Source: Amanita rubescens
Lineage: Eukaryota; Basidiomycota; Agaricomycetes; Agaricales; Amanitaceae
Assembly: GCA_015039365.1 (NCBI GenBank)
Contig: WION01000182.1
Span: 1-64,000 of the forward strand
Length of the DNA stretch: 64,000 bases
Reading direction: 5' to 3'
The notes under the pieces are model-generated. The model saw only the letters and a list, made by a program, of their open reading frames with translations. It was not told the origin of the DNA and did no database searches. Both the position numbers and the translations under genes were made by a program. Below, piece after piece: positions 31,081-40,790 of the stretch; position 1 is the stretch's first letter; every line of letters starts with the position of its first letter.

Positions 31081-32560
31081 TTAATATCTGGTCTTGTCAT
31101 CATGGTCAAATACATGACTGAGCCCACTGCACTGATATAAGGAATGTCTTTCATTTCCTTCATCTCCTCATTGCTTTTAGGGCACTGATCTTCTTGTGAA
31201 AGCTTCAAACCAGGATTCATTGGTGTGTCCACTGTACTGCAATTCACCATGCCAAATTGCTTCAAGATGTCCATAATATAATGTACTGCTTTTGTGAAAG
31301 ATAGATCTTTCTGTTTGCTCTATCCGTCCTAATAGCAACTCCAAGCAAGTACAATGTCTCTCCCAAGTCCTTTAACTTGAAGTACTTGGACAAATCACTG
31401 ACTACCTTTTTCAAATTTCATTATAGACTTCGAGATATGTACATTAAACCCTCTATGTTGTGTAAGGTATAATAAGACAGAGAAAAGATTATTCTGTAAG
31501 TCTGGCACATGTAACACTCTAGCAAATTCAACCTCTCTAGCTGGTTTTCCATCTATAACTGGTTTAAATACAACAGACCCAACTCCCTCTGTATATATCA
31601 CAGTATGATGTACCAACCTAACCTGTTTTCGCATTTTGGTGTAGGTTTTGAACCAATGTCTATATGAGAAGTGGCCCCTGAGTCTGTATTCCAGTCAAAA
31701 CGTGTTAAAAATGCGCCAAGTGTTGTTGCAACTGACTACAAATGTTGTAGTAGTTGTCTAGCCCTCTGATAGACTTAATACACGCTTTAGACGTTCACAA
31801 ATGCGGTCTATAATAGTTGATAGCAGTTATATTAAGTCTATATCCAAGTGTAGGTACTGTAGTTCCCTATGTGTAAGGAAACCTGGCCTGTTTGGTTCTA
31901 TTTACTACCTATCCCATCAGGCATGAGTTTAGGTGTCCACTATATCGCATTTTGTCCACAGACACAACCACTACACCTATAAACTAACTCATTATACACA
32001 AAATAAAGAATATAGTATAGTAATACTAAATATAAAGGATTTGAGCGATATCTGATGTTTAATCACTCAATATTCAACAAAACGATGGTCAGCAGAAGTC
32101 CCAAATGCATTATAATGAACATGACTTGCATTTCCTGCCTTTTCAGCAGTCTCTGCCTCCTCCTCTGCCTTATTGGCACTAGGTGCATCCGTCACCTTGT
32201 TTTTCGGACATTTTGCCACCATATATGTCCTTCCTCTCCACATAAGAAGCATGTAAGCTTCGTTTTGAACCCATTATGGTGACCACCCCCTCTGCCACCT
32301 CTGCTACCACCTCTTCCACCTCTATAGCTTGATGTCCCTGCTCTATTGGCCCTCTCCCACAGCAGCTCGATGTTTTTGGTTTAATTCCTCCAATTTGAAG
32401 GCTTGGAGGATTACACTCTTGTCCAATTTATCCACCAATAACAAATTGGAAGTCAAATTGGCAAAGCTCTCTGGCAGAGCACGAATCATTGCCATACACA
32501 GCAATTCATCGTCCAATTTGTCCAATGTGAAGTCACTAGACTGTGAGTTGCACATTCATA
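31081..32560 (-). pseudogene. Ty1/copia polyprotein, N-terminal part (gag, protease, RT remnant)
   Basis: Upstream half of the copia element at 16.8-19.6 kb. Minus-strand order: Gag (DFTLDKLDDELLCMAMIRAL, ESFANLTSNLLLVDKLDKS), a zinc knuckle CFLCGEEGHI with the following AKCPKNK in a shifted frame, the solo LTR 31,703-32,079, then a protease with the TDSGATSHI active-site box, ARVLHVPDLQNNLFSV, and directly the end of the RT (VNCSTVDTPMNPGLKL, YISAVGSVMYLTMMTRPDI). Integrase and most of the RT are deleted between about 31,400 and 31,330. The Gag N-terminus is lost at about 32,560. At 31,081 the frame is cut by the Harbinger A terminus. Confidence 0.88.
31703..32079 (-). repeat. Solo copia LTR (LTR d)
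   Basis: 377 bp, TGTTAAAAATGCGCC ... ATATTCAACA on the plus strand, flanked by AAACG at 31,698-31,702 and 32,080-32,084. Inserted between the Gag zinc knuckle and the protease of the older copia element, in the same orientation. Confidence 0.95.
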
Positions 32561-32810
32561 ACACAAGTCACCCTTTATCTTATACTTATTACCCTTCCCC
32601 AGGTCCTAATATTGATACTCTCCCCACAATGCACACAGAATGTTTGTCTCTAATCACTGAAGGACTTAGTTGAGTGGCCATTATTATTTTTTGCCAGCTG
32701 TTGATTTCAATCTAGGGCTTATTTATCACTATGAATAAGAAGAAGATTATGATGAGTTATTCAAACTATGGTATATCAATCATTCAAAAGTATCACATCA
32801 AGCTTGACAG
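32561..32810. other. No gene seen
   Basis: AT-rich sequence between the truncated copia Gag and the next ORF. No feature recognised. Confidence 0.4.
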
Positions 32811-33197
32811 ATGGCCACCAAGCATCCCATTTGCTACCCTGCACTCTATCTGCAACATCAACTAGTCAAAAAACATTGCAAATGGGTTTGGCTCACTGAT
32901 GCCAAATTCAAGGAACATATGGATGCTTATGCAGCCAAGATCAAGAATGGAATTGTTGTAGGCTGTAAGTGGAAAGTTCATTCAGATAAGGGGAAGCTGA
33001 GAAAAAAGTGGGCCCCAGCCACCAAGGATGTTGAAGAAGTTGAACCTGAGGAAGAGAATGAAGGTGAAGAGGAAGACAGTCCCAGATGTAGTCATTGTCT
33101 GATGAAGGGAAAGTACAAGTCCACAGCATTCATTGATGATGAGGCTGAAGAATCGGATGGAGAAGGTGAGAGCAATGAGTATACCAATGATACCTAA
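32811..33197 (+). CDS. Hypothetical 128-aa acidic protein
   Basis: MATKHPICYPALYLQH...; not recognised. The N-terminal half has a compact pattern with aromatic and basic residues (KWVWLTDAKFKEHMDAYA, GCKWKVHSDKGKLRKKW). The C-terminal half is very acidic (EPEEENEGEEEDS, DDEAEESDGEGESNE) with one CSHC pair. Given its surroundings it is probably a fragment of a transposon-borne gene, possibly an accessory DNA-binding protein like those of Harbinger elements; this is a guess. No introns or partner gene are apparent. Confidence 0.35.
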   Translation: MATKHPICYPALYLQHQLVKKHCKWVWLTDAKFKEHMDAYAAKIKNGIVVGCKWKVHSDKGKLRKKWAPATKDVEEVEPEEENEGEEEDSPRCSHCLMKGKYKSTAFIDDEAEESDGEGESNEYTNDT

Positions 33198-34274
33198 GAT
33201 CTGGCATTGTTTTTTTCAACATTCCTTCATTTTCTCCAATGTTCTTTTATATCTACATACTCCTGCTAATCAATATTTGTTTGACAAGTTCTATGTGTGA
33301 GACAATGACAAGGCCAAGGTCTGGCAAACTTCCTTTTATGGAAGCTCAACCACCTTCCATAAGTAGCACCTCAGCAATTTGTGATAAGTCCTGACCACTG
33401 AGGGCCAAAAATGGTATATTATACAATGTACATAGGCCTTGGTGACATCTAGGTGCAGGAGGAAGGGAACAAGTCAAAATTTATTTATTTTAAGTCTGCA
33501 TTTCTTGACAAAGCCTATTAATTTGAAAATGACCTCTAACTAGTTATGGAGACACATGATCTGTCCCTGTCTGATTAGAGTTTTTTGATGGGCTGATCAG
33601 GCAGGTGGAACCCATAAATGGAACCTTCCATTTCATCAGCACAATGAGGAAGGCCTGCTAAAGCCAGAGGGAGGCTTTGTGGTGGGCTTTCATGAAACTG
33701 GCAGGCCAGGAGTCCAAGGATTCAAAGTGAATATAGGAACATGCAAGCCCCCTCAAGTGGCTGAGGCTTATGTCTTGCTGGTCTCTGGTGCACCTGCTAT
33801 TTTTTTCCCTGTATTTCCATTCCAGAGCTGGGTGCTGTGCCTCCACTTTGGTCCCTTTGTGCCTGGGAGTGAAATAGGCAGAGAAAAGAACAGAGCTCCA
33901 CTGTGACCAGTCACCACCAGTTACCTTCAGAGACTTGGTGGGTGCACCGGACTCTGAACTGGCAAAGTTTTGTTCAGAAGATTGGTTGAGGGGTGAAGAG
34001 GAAAAGAAACAGACCATTTTATGGCCTGGCTACTACCCTTGACTGAGTTAGCAGAACCTCCGCACTAAATAGTGGAGATGCCAGGAGAAGGCACAAAGCT
34101 ACTCAAGCCAGGCATGAGTTGTGAAGCTGGTTGCCTTGGTCTGGCACTGTCCATGAGAGTACTTGAAATGGAGAAAAACAAGCTGCACAGTACACATAAT
34201 ATTTGATCACAGCATAGCAATTACAATTAAAAGTCATCAGGCTCCACTGGCAGACTCAGTCCCTAATGAGTGCC
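33198..34274. other. No confident gene
   Basis: Short ORFs only (for example 33,658-34,017 on the minus strand), none with a recognisable domain. The phrase TTTTTTGATGGGCTGATCAGG near 33,578 is shared with 12,427, so part of this is an unclassified repeat. Confidence 0.4.
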
Positions 34275-34369
34275 ATTATACACAAAACAAAGAATATAAA
34301 TATAGTATTGTAACACTAAATATAAAGGATTTGAGCGATATCTGATGTTTAATCACTCAATATTCAACA
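34275..34369 (-). repeat. Copia LTR fragment (LTR f)
   Basis: The last ~95 bp of the LTR in plus-strand reading (ATTATACACAAAACAAAG ... ATATTCAACA). Truncated on the left; no target duplication can be assigned. It could be the remains of the 5' LTR of the large copia element, but that is not shown. Confidence 0.7.
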
Positions 34370-34974
34370 GGTGCACCCAACATTTTTTAACCACCTCTCC
34401 ATCCATGCTATTGCCAGCTGGCAAATTAACATTTGTGCTATGATATCACCCACTGACAGGGCAAAGATTAATGCTTCTTCTGCCAAGAAGATTGCTGACT
34501 TCATCATCATCGCAAATGTAAATTGTCTTTCTTCTATTTCTTTCATCACCTCATGTCATCTTCAGGGACAAGACTGTTGGAATTGAACTGGTGTGCACCA
34601 CACATATCAAATCTCATTAGAACAGTGCAAAAGACTTCAACTTCGACCTGGACTTTGCAAAAGGTGACAACCCTGGATCAAGATACCATGGACCAGGTAG
34701 AAGAAATCTTGAACATTCGACCTCAGGACAGGCTTGACTATGGCAACTCCTCTCAGGCAAGGTTGATTGAACTAGGCCTTCAAGTGGGTGTGAAGGTCAG
34801 TCACTGTCGACTATTGGGTGAATAAACCACTAATTACCTTCAAGCTGCCTAAACTGAAAGGTGACTGATTTGAAGCCATGCACAAATTGGTGCAGAAGCC
34901 ATGCTTGCTTTGGTTCTTGAGGGTCTCACCATGATCCATGGGAGCTCTTTACCCTCCCCCACGGATTCTGTGTG
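34370..34974 (+). other. Unassigned region with a possible exon pair
   Basis: A plus-strand frame PTFFNHLSIHAIASWQINI...KKIADFIIIA could be spliced at GTAAAT...CTTCAG (34,517-34,566) to GQDCW. I recognise no domain and cannot confirm it is a gene. Confidence 0.25.
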
Positions 34975-35174
34975 TGTTGGAAGTAACGGCGAGCATCGGC
35001 ATTGTCCGAGCTGTGAGTGAAATCAGTAGAACTTGTATAAATATGTAAATTTAGGCTGTGCAGCTAATAATAACGTGCTCACCCCCATCTAAGACATCAT
35101 GCTCGCTTACTCGTGCGCCCTCGTATATTAACTAATCAACTTATATTATCCGTAACCGTATCAATATCCCAACA
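34975..35174. repeat. Solo LTR of a second family (LTR g)
   Basis: 200 bp, TGTTGGAAGTAACGG ... AATATCCCAACA, flanked by GTGTG at 34,970-34,974 and 35,175-35,179. The TGTTGG...CCAACA ends resemble other fungal copia LTRs. It is unrelated to the other LTRs in the window. Confidence 0.9.
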
Positions 35175-35360
35175 GTGTGGAATCTGCGTGGATTCCAGGC
35201 ATTCCAGAGGGGGTTTGAGGACACTCAATCCTCTGCCAAAAAGGCACAAGGAATCCAGAAGGAATCTGTACAGATTCCAGGCAAATTCTGTGGATTGTAA
35301 GGAAATTCCATGGAATGACATTACCTGGATTCCACATGGATTCCATCCATGCAGAGATCA
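35175..35360. repeat. Iterated GGATTCCA/TGGAATCC element
   Basis: About 180 bp in which variants of TGGAATC and GATTCCA recur some ten times in both orientations, with a loose inverted symmetry between its ends (TGGAATCTGCGTGGATTCC at the left, GGATTCCACATGGATTCC at the right). It may be a small MITE of the iterated-motif type seen elsewhere here. No ORF. Confidence 0.5.
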
Positions 35361-35493
35361 CAATGGTTCGAACACTGCCCCAGTCTCACCACCCAAGAAC
35401 AGGAGTGGCCAAAAACAGACCATCTCCACCACATCAGACAAATTGGTTAAGTAGACAAGGAAGTGCCACAAGGACAAGGGAGAGACCCCCACA

Positions 35494-37027
35494 ATGACAG
35501 GTGTATGGTGTGTAACCCCTCCTTTCCCATTCTCACCTGCCCCTCACACTTCCTACGCACCTCCTCTGACACCTGTTCCAGCTCCATGTGCTAACCATGC
35601 CATACATTCCCCCAACTATGGTAATAACCACCCTATTGCACCTCTGTACTGCCCCTTCACACCTCCAATTGCCCCATTGCACCTCCAACTTGGTCCTAGC
35701 AATATAGGTGAGCACCTGGACCCGTTCCAGTTCCCCTGCAACCCCCAACTATCACCCCAACTACCTCATTACACTTCCAAACTACCCTGTAATGACTCCC
35801 AATGTGCCTCCAACAATATTTGTATTATTTTTGTGCACACGTATATCTATATGTACACTTATTTGCCATGTCTATAATATGCACAATTGTTCATCCATTT
35901 GTTGTATAGCTGAACTAGTTCTCAGTGCAAGTGGTGCTTCCTCCATAGCACCACCACCTGAGTGTTGAATATTGAGTGATTAAACATCAGATATCACTCA
36001 AATCCTTTATATTCAGTGTTACTATACTATATTCTTTATTTTGTGTAAAATGAGGTAGTTTATAGGTGTAGCAGTTGTGTTTGTGGACAAAACGCGATAT
36101 AGTGGACACCTAAACTCACACCTGATGGGATAGGTAGTAAATAGAACCAAACAGGCCAGGTTTCCTTACATGTAGGGAACTACAGTACCTACACTTGGAT
36201 ATAGGCTTGATATAACTGCTATCAACTGTTATAGACCGCATTTGTGAACGTCTAAAGCATGTATTGGGTCTATCAGAGGGACAGACAACTACTACAACAT
36301 TTGTAGTGAGTTGTAACAACACTTGGCGCATTTTTAACACTGAGCACCATCACTCACCAACAGTGAGCTTTGTGCCATCTCAACACATCAGGACCTCTGG
36401 ACATCTTTGGGTGGGTGATAAGGATGGAGAGGATAGTAGTGAAAGTAGTGAGTGATAAAGAGGGACTTAGCAAGATCTCAGACAACTCAGAAGCTTAGGA
36501 GGGCTATTGAACTTGTTGTGTGTCTTTAAATGAGTTAGAAGAGTCCAGTGATGCAGAAGAGGTAACAAGCAATCACTGAGGGATGAGGGCAGGATGAGAC
36601 TGGGACTGGTAGCAGTGATAGTGAAGAGCAGGAAAATAACAGAGTTGTAGAAGCCTGTTGAACAATGAGGTAGGTGTCAACTGGCTCAAGCCAGTCGTTG
36701 AGCAGTTGTGCTCGAGGGAAAAAGCAAAAGTCAGATCAGGGTGACAATCAACCTTTGAAACGACCTGATAAGGGTCTCATTCTCCTTCATAGTGTCCAGG
36801 GTTCCCTCAGTACAGTTGTTGATGCCATCTGAAACATTGGTTCCATGCCAGAGTCCAACATTGAGAAAGCTTTAGCGATACTTCAGTCTGAGACCAACAG
36901 CAACCTGAGTTCCAATGAGAAAGCAATCCTTATCAATTTGTTTACTGCGTTTTGTGCGTTGGCACCTGGGAATGATTGTGACTCATGGATTGCATTGGAG
37001 TTGGCTCAGCATAAATGTAAATTGTAG
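35494..37027 (+). pseudogene. Possible accessory gene of Harbinger B, split by LTR h
   Basis: A Pro/His-rich frame (FSPAPHTSYAPPLTPVPAP) runs from about 35,494. A frame ending LSASGASSIAPPPE before the LTR joins HHSPTVSFVPSQHIRTSG after it. Farther on, a short frame ends AILQSETNSNLSSNEKAIL...IALELAQHKCKL with a stop at 37,027. The gene is convergent with the Harbinger B transposase, exactly as the accessory gene is in Harbinger A. That position, more than sequence, suggests it is the partner gene. Exon structure could not be resolved and stops are present. Confidence 0.35.
35963..36339 (+). repeat. Solo copia LTR (LTR h)
   Basis: 377 bp, TGTTGAATATTG ... TTTTTAACA, flanked by CTGAG at 35,958-35,962 and 36,340-36,344. 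Confidence 0.95.
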
Positions 37028-37276
37028 TGTACAGGCAGACATGTTCACTTCATATTGTTATCCCCTTTTCATCTTGTTGAATATGATTATGTCTCTTCTT
37101 CCTCAATGTTGTCTTCATCATTGCTTTCTTCTGAGTCACTGCTACTTGTCTCATCCTCTAGCAACCCAGCCTGAGCTCTCTGTGCTAGTACCAGTGTGTA
37201 CTGCCTCCACATGTCATCTGCAATTTGATCTTGGTATCTGAATCTTCTTCATGCTCTGCATTACTTGCTCCTGGTA

Positions 37277-38469
37277 TTATTGAGTGGTCCCCTGCATACA
37301 ACCCACCAGGAGAGCATAATCAGGATTGATGTAATCAGGGTCCTTTTTGTGTGGATTATGAATCTGGATGAAATTATGGATTGCAACCAATGCAGGTGGA
37401 ATGCGTGACTGAATTTCAGCACTGTATTCTGATGCAAGAAGTAAAATCTGAAAGCGTTGCTTGAGCACACCAAAAATGCGTTCTATAACATTTCGTGCTT
37501 GTGCATGTCGAAGATTGAATAATTCAAATTTGTCTTTGGGCCTGGCTTAATTGATAAGTACAGATAACCAAAGTAAATTAAATTTACCTGAGTTTAACTC
37601 GCCCCCACTCTGCAAGATGGTATTGGACACCACGGTAGGGAACAATAAGCTGATCACAGTGAGGGAGACCAGCATCAGCAAGAAGATAGTACCATCCTGC
37701 TGGTATCACTAAATCTGTGTTGATTGCATCTTGATAAACCCTTGCATCTGCTGCAGATCCTTCCCATCCTGTAAGTGCATAGGTGAAGGTAAAGTTGAAT
37801 GTGCAGCCAAAGAGACAGTTTTGGGATAAAAACCCCTTCCTGTTTTGGTAGGCTACCTGGAAGAAGGCAGGTGGTGCAAAATGGATGTGACTACCATCAA
37901 TAGCACCCAGAGCCTGCTTAAAAAAGGGGTATAGTCTGGGGTTGTGACGTAGGGGATGTGATTCATTATTGTAAGTTGGCTGTTTGAGGTGTTTTGTGTA
38001 AAAGGGTGGCTCAGAAAAAACATGGACCATTTTTTTGAAGTATCTGATACAATTTCAAAAATAGGCCAACAAACACCAGTTGGAATTCAAGAACTCACTT
38101 TGAGATTGTTGCATTTGAACGTTGAAATCTCTCACCTTGGATGGTGAGGCCTGTGACACACATGTAGAGAAAAATAGCCAATTGTTCCTCCAATGATACA
38201 TATCTGGACCAACCATGGCCCATAGCATGTAGTTCTGCAATAAGCTGCTGAAACACATATGCAGTTACACCCAACTCACGCTGAATGCACTTTGGGTGAC
38301 CATTCAGGAGCTCCTGAACCCAGCCTTCACCTGAGAGAAGAGAGGTGTGGTAGGGCTGTTTAAAATAAAGAGCTTGGATAACCTGTAGCATAGTGGGAAC
38401 AATAATGGTGACAAGAAGGTTAACAAGATGGACAATAATCTTCCAGCGGACCCGGGGTAGGATGGGCAT
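37277..38469 (-). CDS. PIF/Harbinger DDE transposase (copy B), apparently intact
   Basis: Three exons can be read. Exon 1: MPILPRVRWKIIV...HTSLLSGEGWVQELLNGHP...QLAIFLYMCVTGLTIQ to SNATISK. A GT-AG intron follows (about 38,043-38,097). Exon 2: YFKKMVHVFSEPPFY, QALGAIDGSHIHFAPP (first Asp), RKGFLSQNCLFGC, LTGWEGSAADARVYQDA, YLLADAGLPHCDQLIVPYRG (second Asp). A second short intron (GTAAAT...ATTAAG, about 37,547-37,588) leads to exon 3, ARNVIERIFGVLKQRFQIL (catalytic Glu), ending VGCMQGTTQ. All three DDE residues and the N-terminal helical domain are present and I see no premature stop, so the protein may be functional. It belongs to the DDE_4/HARBI1 family but to a different lineage from copy A. 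Confidence 0.85.
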
Positions 38470-38608
38470 TGTTGCTGGACAAGATAAGGCCTGAGATAAG
38501 GCCTAGATAGTGCATCAGCATGCTGACACTTGAAATTCAAACTGCAACATGTTCTGTGGCTCATGGGAACATCATATTTGTGTCAGATCACGGTTGCTGA
38601 ACAGGCCC

Positions 38609-38809
38609 TAAATAGAACCAAACAGGCCAGGTTACATGTAGGGAACTATAGTACCTACACTTGGATATAGACTTGATATTACTGCTATCAACTATTATAG
38701 ACTGCATTTGTGAATGTCTAAAGTGTGTATTAAGTCTATCAGAGGGCTAGACAACTACTACAACATTTGTAGTCAGTTGCAACCTTGAACACTTGGCGCA
38801 TTTTTAACA
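38609..38809 (+). repeat. Copia LTR fragment (LTR i)
   Basis: Right half of the LTR (TAAATAGAACCAAACAGGCC ... TTTTTAACA), truncated on the left. It abuts and truncates Harbinger C. Confidence 0.8.
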
Positions 38810-39654
38810 AATTTCCATGCTGCCATTCATTGAGGTGGTATTGTTCACCATGATATGGAACCAATAACTCTTTGGTAAGTGCAAACCCTGCATCTGCAAG
38901 GTAAAATTTCCCAGGAGGAATGTGGAAGTCATGAAAGTGGGTGTCATTATAGATAGCTGCATCAGCAGCAGATCCCTCCCAACCACTGAGTACATAGAGG
39001 AAGTGCATATTGAAGGAGCAAGCCATGAGGCAATTCTGAGAAAGAAAGCCTTTGTGATTGCGACTTGTTGCTTGATTGGCTGCAGATGGGACACAGTTGA
39101 TGTGAGTGCCATCAATGGCACCTATCACATTGGAGAAATAGGGATAAAATTTGGGGTTGGAGGCTATCTCAGGAGGAGTTGGGTCATATTGTGCTTTGGA
39201 AGACTGACATATTTTGTATAGAATGGCACAGAAAATGCTGCTAAGCTGCATACAAATTAGATTAGAATCCTCTGCAAGAAGCATAATAAACATACTTTGA
39301 TATTGTCCCATTTGAGCATTGGAAATGCTTGCCAACATGTTGAATAGATAGGCCAGGCTGCTGACACAGGTGTGCAAAAAGATGGCAAGCTGCTCTGGCA
39401 GCTTGATGTGCTTTGAATCTTTAAGCCCCAGCTTCTGTAATGTACTGAGGAGTGCCTTGAAAATAGGGAGAGTAACACCAAGTGTGGTTTTGATACAACC
39501 TGGATGCCCTTCCATGAGTTCATCAACCCATGCCAGGCCAGAAAGAGATGATGTGTGATAAGGCTGTTTGTCAATGTATGATTCAGCCCACAGAGCAACA
39601 GCCTAGCTGACAAGATTGGCAATAGTCTGAACAATGAGTGTTTCATCAATCCCA
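38810..39654 (-). pseudogene. PIF/Harbinger DDE transposase (copy C), truncated
   Basis: Close relative of copy B. Reads HTSSLSGLAWVDELMEGHP, LPEQLAIFLHTCVSSLAYL, NVIGAIDGTHINCVPSA (first Asp), HKGFLSQNCLMACSFN, LSGWEGSAADAAIYNDTHF and FYLADAGFALTKELLVPYHG (second Asp), ending at NEWQHGN against LTR i. The exon with the catalytic Glu is missing. The 5' end is cut at 39,654 by another LTR fragment. The sequence is otherwise fairly open, so truncation, not decay, killed it. Confidence 0.85.
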
Positions 39655-39888
39655 ACACCTAAACTCGCGCCTGATGGGATAGGTATTAAATAGAACCAAA
39701 CAGGCCAGGTTTCCTTACATGTAGGGAAATACAGTACCTACACTTGGATATAGACTTGATATAACTGCTATCAACTGTTATAGACCTCATTTGTGAACGT
39801 CTAAAGCATGTATTAAGTTTAACAGAGGGCTAAACAACTATTACAACATTTGTAGTGAGTTGCAACAACACTTGGTGCATTTTTAACA
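39655..39888 (+). repeat. Copia LTR fragment (LTR j)
   Basis: ACACCTAAACTCGCGCC ... TTTTTAACA; lacks the first ~140 bp of the LTR. Same orientation as LTR i. The two fragments bracket Harbinger C. Confidence 0.8.
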
Positions 39889-40319
39889 GGGGGGAGTGTA
39901 AAGTACTGTCATTATCGCAGTTGACTTCAATCTCCAATTCTTGCCCCAGTCTATCCCATGGGTCCAACTCAGCAAGTTCTTGAAGAGGTTATGAAAAACT
40001 GGGCCATCAAGAGGATCTGTGGATTTCCAAGTGCACAGACTGCAACATTTCCCCATTATGATGTTGCAAATCTTTCTCATTCATGGTGCTCAATAACAAC
40101 AGCCAAGGCTTGGAGAATTCAATGCACAGGAGGGAGGACACCTAGCACTCTGGGATTTGGGGATCTATACTGATTTTCTGGCTGGATCAACCATACTCAT
40201 TCCCTCATCTATCATGTTTTTGAGTGGGGAAAGAATGTGCATAATGAGGAATTTGGCAGATTTTCATTACTTTACACTACCCCCCAGTATGATAAGAGTC
40301 CTATAGGAAGGGATTCCTA
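39889..40319. other. Unassigned
   Basis: A 71-codon plus-strand frame (MGPTQQVLEEVMKNWAIKR) starts at 39,958 but has no recognisable domain and no supporting context. Confidence 0.3.
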
Positions 40320-40790
40320 GGGATATTCTGATAACAATCTTGAAAAATGCTAAAAATGTTCCCAAAGTAGATATTTGCATTTGTTTATGTTTGCTTGCAC
40401 AAAATAAACAATATGGGCATCATTTGACAGCATTTTTGGAGGGGCTGTGGATGGTTGTTTGGTATTGGTTGGTGTTATTTATGCTTGCAATAAAATCTCA
40501 AAAATACTTTTAAATGCAGAAAAATCCTGTGATCTAGGGCATGTAGGGATTTGGGGACCAAATAAAGCCAAACTTGAGATATTTGCAAAATACTTTTTTC
40601 AGGCACAAGTCTGAGAAAATTGACAAGTCTGCAAAAAAAAAATAATTAAAAATGCCAAAACTCATTTCACCAACAACATGCAAGAATTATGATAAGCCAA
40701 AGTGCTTTTTGTCTTCTGGTGTCACCATCACCATTCCATGTGCCATGACCACTTGTCACTTGCAGTGACTTGTGCAACAGTGAGTAATTG
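40320..40790 (+). repeat. Dispersed AT-rich repeat, family R1 (copy 1)
   Basis: From GATAACAATCTTGAAAAATG to TTGCAGTGACTTGTGCAA. It is repeated in the same orientation at 44,757-45,325, and parts recur at 57,690-58,090 and 58,440-58,700. Key shared phrases are ATGCTTGCAATAAAA, TTGAGATATTTGCAAAA and CACTTGCAGTGACTTGTGCA. Non-coding. Confidence 0.75.

Noticed and set aside
33658..34017. Minus-strand 119-codon ORF as a gene
   Set aside because: No domain, no conserved context, and part of the region is an unclassified repeat.
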